Assembly: GCA_963746955.1 (NCBI GenBank)
Contig: CAVVDR010000002.1
Span: forward strand, 1-64,000
Length of the DNA: 64,000 nt
Direction: 5' to 3'
Source: DASQBT01 sp963746955
GTDB taxonomy: Bacteria > Pseudomonadota > Gammaproteobacteria > Burkholderiales > Thiobacillaceae
Numbering within the stretch: position 1 is the stretch's first letter; every line of letters starts with the position of its first letter. The position numbers and the translations under genes were made by a program. Below, piece by piece: positions 1-6,881 of this stretch. The notes beneath the pieces were generated by a model. The model saw only the letters and a list, made by a program, of their open reading frames with translations, made no database searches and was not told the DNA's origin.

Positions 1-2
1 TC

Positions 3-371
3 TTGCCCTTGCTCGCCCTTTCGGCCTGCAACTTCCTCAACGATCCAGCTACCGATCTGGCGTATGCGATTGAGGGCGAAGTCGATCGGTTGGGCCGGGA
101 CGAGGGCGCCACCTACACCATCGAATATGCGCCGCCGTCGAGATGGGTCGAACACGGCGGAACCTACACCGTGCAGTTCGACAAGGTCGGGGCGCTGATC
201 GTCTGGTACAAGGACGCAGGCGGCAAGGTGACGGCCAGCGGCAGCACCTCCTACATTGCGCGCTTCATCGACACGCCCCGAACGTACATCGTCGACAAGC
301 CGGCGGATTCCGTTCTGTCGATTGAGATCCAGCGACAGAACGGGCGTGCGATGATCACGAGCGTGCAGTGA
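3..371 (+). CDS. putative lipoprotein, 5' end outside window
   Basis: The frame is open from the left edge and its first visible residues, LLALSAC, resemble the end of a lipoprotein signal with lipobox Cys at about residue 9. The true start therefore probably lies before base 1 and the TTG at base 3 is not a reliable start. The remaining 113 or so residues are polar with several short beta-type stretches and no membrane segment. I do not recognise the family. It is followed by another lipoprotein gene on the same strand. Confidence 0.55.
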   Translation: MPLLALSACNFLNDPATDLAYAIEGEVDRLGRDEGATYTIEYAPPSRWVEHGGTYTVQFDKVGALIVWYKDAGGKVTASGSTSYIARFIDTPRTYIVDKPADSVLSIEIQRQNGRAMITSVQ

Positions 372-529
372 TCAGGGCGGCGGGATGGCCAAAGACGCCA
401 ACGGTGATGTTGGAGAGGCAAGCGTCGCCAGCACACAGCATGGCCCGCTCCCGAAAAATCGAAATGCCATGAAGCTTGTCCCCTTGATTCCTTGAACCTG
501 CAAATACATGTCGCGGACCCCTTTGATTC

Positions 530-966
530 ATGCGTAGACTGGTCCTGTTGCTGGCGTCGTCACTAATGGTTTCCTGTGCAGCCTATTCGCCAATGGGTTG
601 GGGATGGCGTGAATGGGTAGGCCCTGATGTTGGCACCGTAGAGAATGGTCCGGTTGTGACTCTCGAATGGTCCAAACGACCTGGCGTGATCGCCCTGATT
701 GACGAGGGCAGCGTCGGTGCCGGTTTCGACAAGGCGAAGCTTTCGCCGGGTCGACATGTCATTGAATACGCCTATTATCCGGTCGAGTTCGGCGCTCACC
801 CGAAAGGGACAATCGACATTGACCTGACGCCCGGACACTCCTACGATTCCGGATCAAACTTTGCTTCTGGTGCATGCCGAGAAAGTATGCGGTATGGGTG
901 GATGACAAGACGAGCGGGGAGAAGGTGTGGGGCAAGCGCCCTGACTGGCCTGCCTGGTATCTGTAG
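530..966 (+). pseudogene. putative lipoprotein with a one-base frameshift
   Basis: The ATG at 530 opens a lipoprotein-like protein (MRRLVLLLASSLMVSC, lipobox Cys at residue 16) that reads sensibly to about base 845. In the first frame the text then turns Arg/Cys/Gly-rich and runs to 1051. In the neighbouring frame a plausible tail follows, with WVDDKTSGEK and KRPDWPAWYL, ending at a TAG at 964-966. Adding one base near 845-848 would join the halves as GHSYDFRIK. So a one-base deletion, or a sequencing error, best explains the locus. The intact product would be a small periplasmic lipoprotein of about 145 residues, function unknown. Confidence 0.6.
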
Positions 967-1116
967 GACATTCGGCCGGGCCGGCATTCCTGCTGGTCCC
1001 GAATGGATACGCGCCCGGCGCCTGCCGCACGTCAGCGCCCTGTCTGGATGAATTACAAAGGCCTGCAGCCTGCCAAACCAGCGACTTGACCCGCACCGGC
1101 CGGATGTCCAAGGGCA

Positions 1117-1212
1117 GCCAGTTTTCTCCAGGACCACCTTGCCATGCGCATCTACGCCATGCACACTCATCACGCTCTTGGCCATGTCGGTTCCTGCCGT
1201 AGTAAGATTCAC
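1117..1212 (-). pseudogene. IS110-family transposase, N-terminal fragment
   Basis: From a GTG at 1212 the minus strand reads NLTTAGTDMAKSV, then VHGVDAHGKVVLEK. This matches the conserved start of IS110-family (DEDD) transposases, which begin with an N-L-T-T-x-G-x-D-x-A-K pattern. After about 32 codons the similarity stops, and no DEDD remainder or C-terminal domain is present. It is a dead scrap of an insertion sequence. A 13-base string at its 5' side (1208-1220) recurs at 1939-1951. Confidence 0.6.
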
Positions 1213-1336
1213 ATTGGCTCCGCCCGTTTCGATTGACAGGAGACGCAAACTTCAATCTGGCACGGGCAATGCCGTTGGGAGCCTGAGAGTCCATTTCATT
1301 CGTTACACAGCCAATCAATAACTAAGGGAGGATCAA

Positions 1337-1591
1337 ATGAAAGACGTCCTGTTTTTCGACAATATGCTCACGCCGAAGATCATTACATTCGTTTATTGGA
1401 TATTGCTTTTTGCGGCGGTAGTTGCTGGTCTCGGGTCAATGTTTGGCGGATTTGGAGGCTTTTCCATTGGAAGGTTCTTCATGGGTCTGCTTTATGCAGT
1501 TGGCGGAGCCATTGCCGCAAGAATCTGGTGTGAACTGCTAATCGTCCTGTTCAAAATGAACGAGGCGCTTCAAGAGTTGCGTCACAAGTAG
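1337..1591 (+). CDS. DUF4282 family small membrane protein
   Basis: An 84-residue protein preceded by a good AAGGGAGG-type ribosome site about 8 bases before the ATG. It has two hydrophobic segments, about residues 14-36 and 44-68, separated by a Gly-rich turn, and ends in a short charged tail (EALQELRHK). Length and pattern fit DUF4282 proteins, small two-helix inner-membrane proteins of unknown role. It stands alone between IS110 debris and the convergent sdh operon. Confidence 0.7.
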   Translation: MKDVLFFDNMLTPKIITFVYWILLFAAVVAGLGSMFGGFGGFSIGRFFMGLLYAVGGAIAARIWCELLIVLFKMNEALQELRHK

Positions 1592-1977
1592 AACTCATCA
1601 GCTTACGCCGCGCGTAACCAGAGCGCTCCCAAACCTTACGCAAAGCAGGCACCGGCCTTTATGGCCGGTGATCCTGTAACTCACCTCTCCCGCTTCGGTG
1701 GCGTCGAGGTGAAAAGAGAGTGCGGCAACTGAAAGGCTGGCATCTTCAGAGGGATCAGATGCGAATTCTTCTGTGCCCGCGTGAATTCATGCTCCGCGGC
1801 TCCCCATCCAGTTTGATGGCGTTCCGCTGTACCTCATCCAGTGTAGTCATGGCCAGGAGCGCTGTTTTCTTGGCACCGCCGACTATTCTTGCTTGCCATT
1901 CGTGCCGGTAGCCTTGGAAAGGGAATGTTCAGGCTCAGTTCACATTGGCTCGTCTCGCCGTCCTGAATCCCCCTCAC
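1592..1977. other. gene-free stretch with stacked hairpins; no sdhB
   Basis: This 386-base gap lies where sdhB would be expected behind sdhA. I find no SdhB motif on either strand. It holds an 8-bp inverted repeat (1650-1657 with 1663-1670) and a second stem (1682-1687 with 1706-1711) that encloses a CCGC/GTGG helix with a TTCG loop. Neither is followed by a clear T run. A minus-strand frame without a start codon (about 1750-1930) reads VQRNAIKLDGEP and is not recognised. Confidence 0.5.
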
Positions 1978-3735
1978 TTAATACGTCCGCTCCCTGGGCC
2001 GAAACGCCTCTACCGTCAGTGGCTTGAGCCGCACCGGCTTGTAATCGAGCTGGTCACCAGCCTGGAGATAGAGGGTGTGCCTGAGCCAGTGCTCGTCATC
2101 GCGCGCCGGAAAATCCTCGCGCGCATGGGCGCCACGCGACTCTTGCCGCGCCAATGCGGAGACCAGGGTGGCACGCGCCACGGCCATCAAATTCTCCAAC
2201 TCCAGCGCCTCGACCCGCGCGGTGTTGAACACCTTGCTTTGATCCAGCAGTACGGCGCGATCCAGCCGTTCCCTGAGTTCACCCAGTTTGCCCAGGCCCT
2301 GCAGCAGGACTTCGCGACTGCGGTAGACCCCGCAGTGGGCCTGCATGACGCGGCGCAGGTCATCTACAAGCTGCGCCACCCGTTCTTCGCCACGCGTGTT
2401 CTCCCAGCGCGCCAGCCGCGCCCGGCTTGGGTCGGCTGCATCCTTGGGCCGTTCGCGAGGATAAGGATTTTCCCTCAGGTATTCCAACATGTGCCGTCCT
2501 GCCGCGCGGCCAAACACCACCAGGTCGAGCAGAGAATTGCCGCCCAGGCGATTGGCGCCATGCACCGACACGCATGCGCATTCGCCCACCGCATACAGGC
2601 CGGGCACCGGCTCTTCCGGACCAAAACGCGCCGGCATGACGACCTGCCCATGCAGGTTGGTGGGAATGCCGCCCATCATGTAATGCGCGGTGGGGGCAAC
2701 AGGAATGGGCGCTTTCACCGCATCGATTCCGGCAAAGCGGATGGACAGTTCGCGGATGCCCGGCAGACGTTCGGCGATCAGCTTCTCGCCCAAATGTTCC
2801 AGCTTGAGCAGAATATGGTCGGCCTGCGGTCCGCAGCCACGGCCCTGATGAATTTCGGTGGCGATGGCGCGGCTTACCACATCACGCGAGGCCAGATCTT
2901 GCGCATGCGGGGCGTAGCGTTGCATGAAGCGCTCGCCGTCGCGATTGACCAGGTAGCCGCCTTCGCCGCGCGCACCTTCGGTGACCAGGCTACCGCTCCC
3001 CGCAAGCCCGGTGGGATGAAACTGCCAGAACTCCATATCCTCCAGCGGCAGTCCGGCACGCAGCACCATGCCCAGCCCGTCACCGGTATTGATCAAGGCA
3101 TTTGACGTGTTCCAGTAGATGCGCCCTGCCCCGCCGGTTGCCAACAGCGTAGCGCGCGCCTCGATCAGGACAGGCTCGCCGGTTTCGATCGACAATGCCG
3201 TGGTGCCCAGGGCGTAGCCCTCCTCGTCGCGTATCAGGTCGAGGGCGAAATACTCATCGAAGAACTGGGTGCGGGCTGCGAGGTTGCGCTGATACAGGGT
3301 GTGCAGCAGCGCGTGGCCGGTGCGGTCGGCGGCCGCGCAGGTGCGCACTGCCTGCTCGCCGCCGAAATGCTTGGACTGGCCGCCGAAGGCGCGCTGGTAG
3401 ATCTTGCCGTTGTCCAGCCGCGAAAATGGCAGTCCCATGTGTTCCAGTTCGTACACGGCGGTGGCCGCTTCCCGGCACATGAATTCGATGGCGTCCTGGT
3501 CGCCCAGATAATCGGAGCCCTTGACCGTATCGAACATGTGCCAGTGCCAGTCATCCTCGCTGACATTGCCCAACGCGGCAGTGATGCCACCCTGGGCGGA
3601 GACGGTGTGCGAGCGGGTGGGAAATACCTTGGACACCACTGCCACCTTGTAGTCCGAGCGCGCCAGTTGCAGCGCAGCACGCAGGCCGGCGCCGCCGCCG
3701 CCGACAATCACCGCATCAAACCTGCGTTTCTTCAT
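1978..3735 (-). CDS. sdhA: succinate dehydrogenase flavoprotein subunit
   Basis: SdhA of complex II oxidises succinate to fumarate at a covalently bound FAD. The chosen start at 3735 gives 585 residues, the usual length. The dinucleotide fold VGGGGAG is at residues 11-17, the flavin-linking His at about 43 in TRSHTVSAQGG, and the substrate-region HGANRLGGNS near residue 400. The frame continues upstream to 3804, but those extra residues come from an inserted or duplicated segment (see 3716-3877). It lies in the order sdhC-sdhD-sdhA. No sdhB iron-sulfur gene follows, which is unusual because sdhB normally sits directly behind sdhA. Confidence 0.95.
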   Translation of the reverse strand: MKKRRFDAVIVGGGGAGLRAALQLARSDYKVAVVSKVFPTRSHTVSAQGGITAALGNVSEDDWHWHMFDTVKGSDYLGDQDAIEFMCREAATAVYELEHMGLPFSRLDNGKIYQRAFGGQSKHFGGEQAVRTCAAADRTGHALLHTLYQRNLAARTQFFDEYFALDLIRDEEGYALGTTALSIETGEPVLIEARATLLATGGAGRIYWNTSNALINTGDGLGMVLRAGLPLEDMEFWQFHPTGLAGSGSLVTEGARGEGGYLVNRDGERFMQRYAPHAQDLASRDVVSRAIATEIHQGRGCGPQADHILLKLEHLGEKLIAERLPGIRELSIRFAGIDAVKAPIPVAPTAHYMMGGIPTNLHGQVVMPARFGPEEPVPGLYAVGECACVSVHGANRLGGNSLLDLVVFGRAAGRHMLEYLRENPYPRERPKDAADPSRARLARWENTRGEERVAQLVDDLRRVMQAHCGVYRSREVLLQGLGKLGELRERLDRAVLLDQSKVFNTARVEALELENLMAVARATLVSALARQESRGAHAREDFPARDDEHWLRHTLYLQAGDQLDYKPVRLKPLTVEAFRPRERTY

Positions 3736-3877
3736 AAGGCCGGACCTTGCAGACTTCGCTGGCCGCGTCGAGGGATGGTCGGACGGCGACTTGCGGGCGT
3801 GCACATCCCCGCGAAGCGGGGCCCCTGTGTACTACTCGCACCGCCACAATCACTGCATCGAAAGCGCGCTTATCCAT
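3716..3877 (-). pseudogene. relic second sdhA start in the sdhD-sdhA junction
   Basis: An ATG at 3877 overlaps the sdhD stop, the usual translationally coupled position for sdhA. It reads MDKRAFDAVIV, close to the true SdhA start MKKRRFDAVIV 142 bases further on, then leaves the SdhA sequence before the GGGGAG motif. The frame continues through a GC-rich palindrome (CCCCGCTTCGCGGGG) and stops at 3716-3718, overlapping the functional sdhA start. The two copies of about 35 bases differ at several positions. This looks like an old partial duplication or insertion that displaced the sdhA start. Confidence 0.6.
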
Positions 3878-4220
3878 TGACGCGCCACAAGACCATGCTG
3901 ATCCATACCACGGACATGACCAGCACAAGGGCAACCAGGACATCAAGTGCCAGTCGCAGCGCCAGGGGTTTCACATAATCCATCAATACGTCACGCAGTC
4001 CCACCCATGCGTGAAGACACAGGCTCGCGACCAGCAGCCATACAGACAGCTTTATCCATATGGCCTGAAAGGCCGAGCGCCAGGTGAGGAAATCGAAGGG
4101 CGCGGCAACCCGATATGCTGCCAACAGCGCGCCGCCGGCGAGCAGGATGACAACGGCCGAGACGCGCTGCGCGAGCCACCACCCGGTTCCGCTGTGGCTA
4201 CCAGTGACAGTCCTCTTCAC
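3870..4220 (-). CDS. sdhD: succinate dehydrogenase membrane anchor subunit
   Basis: SdhD is one of two small membrane subunits that hold heme b and the quinone site of complex II. A GTG start at 4220 overlaps the sdhC stop (GTGA) and gives 116 residues, the normal size. Three helices are visible, about residues 18-38, 53-73 and 92-112. HAWVGLRDVLMDY at 70-82 carries the expected heme His70 and the quinone-site Asp-Tyr pair. A longer reading from 4256 overlaps sdhC and is unlikely. Confidence 0.9.
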   Translation of the reverse strand: MKRTVTGSHSGTGWWLAQRVSAVVILLAGGALLAAYRVAAPFDFLTWRSAFQAIWIKLSVWLLVASLCLHAWVGLRDVLMDYVKPLALRLALDVLVALVLVMSVVWISMVLWRVNG

Positions 4221-4591
4221 CAGAACAATGTCCAGGCAACCAGCACAATGACACACCCACTCACGATCATTACCCAGCGTGCCGATACACGCGCCCTATT
4301 CTTCTCTACGCCCCACTGCACATCCATGGCCAGATGGCGGACGCCGGCGATGGCATGGTACGCAAGCGCGGCAATAACCATCAGGCTAGTCAGTTGACCT
4401 GGGGGGCTCTTCAAGATGGCGGCGGCCTCGACAAAGTCGGCCGGACTGCCCAAGGAAAGTTGTAGGACATATAAGGCGACTGGCAGGGCAAGAAAGAGCA
4501 GAACCCCCGTCACGCGGTGGAGTATGGAAACCCAGCCCAAGAGTGGCAAATGCAGGCGAAATAAATTAAGATATACTGGTCTCTTAATCAT
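4217..4591 (-). CDS. sdhC: succinate dehydrogenase cytochrome b556 subunit
   Basis: SdhC forms the membrane anchor with SdhD and shares heme b. The start at 4591 (MIKRPVYLNL) gives 124 residues, as usual for the family; a longer frame to 4648 adds residues lacking in homologues. Motifs are SILHRVTG at 22-29 (quinone-site Ser and Arg) and HAIAGVRHLAMD at 79-90 (heme His79). Three membrane helices are visible. It is the first gene of the sdh operon, transcribed divergently from the cytochrome c genes across a spacer of about 67 bases that must hold both promoters. Confidence 0.92.
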   Translation of the reverse strand: MIKRPVYLNLFRLHLPLLGWVSILHRVTGVLLFLALPVALYVLQLSLGSPADFVEAAAILKSPPGQLTSLMVIAALAYHAIAGVRHLAMDVQWGVEKNRARVSARWVMIVSGCVIVLVAWTLFW

Positions 4592-4658
4592 TGTTAATGT
4601 AGCATTGGTTGGACCAAGAGTGTAGACCTTAGTCAACTCTGTGAACATGGAGCAAAAA

Positions 4659-4979
4659 ATGAAGCATTTATTTCTCCTTGGTGTCCTTGGTTTGGCGCTG
4701 ACACCGCCTGTGCTCTACGCGTCCCAGGATCTGGCCGTAAAGGATGGGTGCATGGAGTGCCATCTCATGGACAGGAAAACCGTGGGTCCAGGCATCCGGC
4801 AAATTGCGCAGAAATATGCGGGACAGCGGGATGTCATGGCGAAGCTGTTCTTCAAGGTGAAGAATGGCGGGGGTGGTTCCTGGCACGGCGTGTGGGGTCA
4901 GGTTCCGATGCCGCCCAATCCCAACGTCCCGGACGAAGACCTCAAAACCATCCTGACCTGGATGCTGGAGCAGAAATAG
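4659..4979 (+). CDS. class I c-type cytochrome (monoheme, periplasmic)
   Basis: A 106-residue precursor with a signal peptide (residues 1-21, cleavage near YA-SQD), heme motif CMECH at 31-35 and a candidate Met ligand in PMPPNP at about 84. It belongs to the small soluble electron carriers of the c551/c5 type. The ATG at 4659 is preferred over upstream GTG 4641 and ATG 4647 because GGAG lies 7 bases before it and the signal peptide then has normal length. A hairpin terminator follows. A close paralogue lies 250 bases downstream. Confidence 0.85.
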   Translation: MKHLFLLGVLGLALTPPVLYASQDLAVKDGCMECHLMDRKTVGPGIRQIAQKYAGQRDVMAKLFFKVKNGGGGSWHGVWGQVPMPPNPNVPDEDLKTILTWMLEQK

Positions 4980-5002
4980 AAAAGGAACGTTACGTTCCTT
5001 TT
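4980..5002 (+). terminator. intrinsic terminator after the first cytochrome c
   Basis: A perfect 10-bp inverted repeat, AAAAGGAACG and CGTTCCTTTT, around a TTA loop starts immediately after the stop codon. The T tract is only four bases, so efficiency is uncertain. Confidence 0.6.
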
Positions 5003-5232
5003 CATCTACGTTTGCCTGGCGCCAAGTATCCGGCGGATAAGCGAGGACAAGCTCTTGCCGCGTATCCAAGCCCAGCAACGTCAAATGAATGCGGGCCAGT
5101 CCAAGATAAATAGTCCTGATGGGCGCAGCAATAAATTGAGTTGTGAGGAGCACATTCCAATGCTAGCGTACGTTCGCTGCATTATTGGCTCGACCTTCGT
5201 TCTTACCAACCGTACCCATTAAGGAGTGCTTC

Positions 5233-5538
5233 ATGAAATTGCTGTCCCTTGTCGCTGCAACCGCGTTGATGGTTGCCGTGCCCGCCTTTGCCAACCAGGA
5301 ACTGGCGCAGAAGAATGGCTGTCTGGCCTGCCATTCTGTTGACAAGAAGATTGTCGGCCCCGCCTACAAGGATGTGGCCAAGAAATACCGCGGCGACAGG
5401 AGCGCCCCTGCCAAGTTGTTCGCAAAAGTGAAGAAAGGCGGAAGCGGCGTGTGGGGCCCGGTCGCGATGCCGCCCAACCCGCAGGTGAAGGATGCGGACC
5501 TGAAGAAAATCATCGCCTGGGTGCTGTCGCAGAAGTAA
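5233..5538 (+). CDS. class I c-type cytochrome, paralogue
   Basis: A 101-residue precursor whose ATG at 5233 follows AAGGAGT at normal spacing. It has a signal peptide (1-20, cleaving after AFA), heme motif CLACH at 30-34 and a Met ligand in MPPNP at about 79. The mature protein is about 80 residues, like c551-type carriers. It shares spacing and the AKLF-KVK-GG and MPPNP blocks with the gene at 4659, so the two arose by duplication. Likely role: periplasmic electron carrier to a terminal oxidase or reductase; the partner is unknown. Confidence 0.88.
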   Translation: MKLLSLVAATALMVAVPAFANQELAQKNGCLACHSVDKKIVGPAYKDVAKKYRGDRSAPAKLFAKVKKGGSGVWGPVAMPPNPQVKDADLKKIIAWVLSQK

Positions 5539-5554
5539 CTGGCTATTGCGCGTC

Positions 5555-5581
5555 AAAAAGCCGGTCGATGACCGGCTTTTT
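5555..5581. terminator. bidirectional terminator between cytochrome c and maeB
   Basis: The stem GCCGGT/ACCGGC (5560-5565 with 5571-5576) is flanked by A5 on the left and a T run on the right, so it can act on both converging transcripts. The maeB stop codon (5581-5583) begins in the T tract. Confidence 0.85.
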
Positions 5582-6789
5582 TATTTCCTCGCCGCCTTGG
5601 CGACCGCCGGCGGGATCCGCTCGATCAAACGCGGATCAAAGGGCTTGGGCAGGATGTAATCCTTGCCGAAAGCCAGGCCTTTCAGGCCATAGGCTTTCAA
5701 CACTGATCTTGGAACCGGCTCCTTCGCCAATCCCGCCAGCGCATGGATGGCTGCGATCAACATGTCCTGGGTGATCGCCCTGGCGCGCGCATCCAGGGTG
5801 CCGCGAAAAATAAACGGAAAGCCCAGCACATTGTTTACCTGATTGGGATAGTCCGAGCGGCCGGTCGCCATGATCAGGTCCTTGCGCGCCTTGCAGGCCT
5901 GGGCCGGACTGATTTCTGGATCGGGATTGGCCAGCGCGAAGACCACCGGGCGCTCGGCCATGGACTTGAGCATGGCGGGTGTGACGAGGTTGGGGCCGGA
6001 TACGCCGACGAACACATCCGCGCCTTGCATCGCTTCTTCCAGCGTGCGCAGTTTGCTCGCATGGGCCCAGGCCTTCTTGTACTTGTTCAAGTCGGTGCGG
6101 CCCTTGTGCACCACACCCTTTGAATCCACCAGCAGAATGTTCTTCTTTGTCGCCCCCATGGCCAGTAGCAGTTTCATTGAGGCCAGCCCGGCCGCTCCGG
6201 CCCCGAGACAGACGATGCGCGCACCCTGCAGACCCTTCCCTTGCAGTTCCAGTGCATTGAGCAGCCCGGCGCAAATGATGACCGCGGTGCCGTGCTGGTC
6301 GTCATGGAACACCGGGATGTCCAGCTTCTTCTTCAGCGCCGCCTCGATTTCAAAGCAGTGCGGCGCCGCGATGTCTTCAAGGTTGATGCCGCCAAAGGTC
6401 GGCGCGATCGCCTTCACCACCTTGATGAATTCCTTCGGCGACTTGGCATTTACTTCGATATCGTACACATCGATTCCGGCAAAGCGCTTGAACAACACGC
6501 CTTTGCCTTCCATCACCGGCTTGGCCGCCAACGGCCCAAGATTGCCCAGGCCCAGAATCGCCGTGCCGTCGGTAATCACCGCCACCAGGTTGCCCTTGTT
6601 GGTGTATTCGTAGGCCGACTTCGGATTCTTCGCGATCTCCCGCACTGGCTCGGCCACGCCGGGTGAGTAGGCAAGCGAAAGATCGGACTGGGTGGCGCAG
6701 GGCTTCATGGACTCCACCGAGAGTTTGCCCGGCTTGGGCAGGCGGTGGTACTGGAGTGCTTCTTGCTTGAGTGAATTCCGGGTGCTCAT
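5581..6789 (-). CDS. malic enzyme, short NAD(P)-dependent form
   Basis: This enzyme decarboxylates malate to pyruvate with reduction of NAD or NADP. The start at 6789 (MSTRNSLKQEAL) gives 402 residues. The malic domain contains YSPGVAEPV (41-49), the catalytic region NLEDIAAPHCFE (136-147) and FHDDQHGTA (161-169); the NAD fold shows LGAGAAG. The phosphotransacetylase-like C-terminal domain of long MaeB proteins is absent, so it belongs to the short bacterial type. The frame upstream of 6789 overlaps acnA and is unlikely. Cofactor preference cannot be read from the sequence. Confidence 0.9.
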   Translation of the reverse strand: MSTRNSLKQEALQYHRLPKPGKLSVESMKPCATQSDLSLAYSPGVAEPVREIAKNPKSAYEYTNKGNLVAVITDGTAILGLGNLGPLAAKPVMEGKGVLFKRFAGIDVYDIEVNAKSPKEFIKVVKAIAPTFGGINLEDIAAPHCFEIEAALKKKLDIPVFHDDQHGTAVIICAGLLNALELQGKGLQGARIVCLGAGAAGLASMKLLLAMGATKKNILLVDSKGVVHKGRTDLNKYKKAWAHASKLRTLEEAMQGADVFVGVSGPNLVTPAMLKSMAERPVVFALANPDPEISPAQACKARKDLIMATGRSDYPNQVNNVLGFPFIFRGTLDARARAITQDMLIAAIHALAGLAKEPVPRSVLKAYGLKGLAFGKDYILPKPFDPRLIERIPPAVAKAARK

Positions 6790-6881
6790 TTCGATCTGCG
6801 TAAGTGCCTGATGAGTTGGGAGAGATCGCCCTCCGCGCGTGCGATAGAATAATGCCTTCGGCCTGTTTTTCCTATTTGATG

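Noticed and set aside
841..1318. Two long minus-strand frames over the second lipoprotein
   Set aside because: Only the first 32 codons (1117-1212) show IS110 homology; the rest is opposite the lipoprotein tail and unrecognised.
1945..3105. A 386-codon plus-strand frame opposite sdhA
   Set aside because: It is an antisense shadow of the GC-rich sdhA gene, without signals or recognisable motifs.
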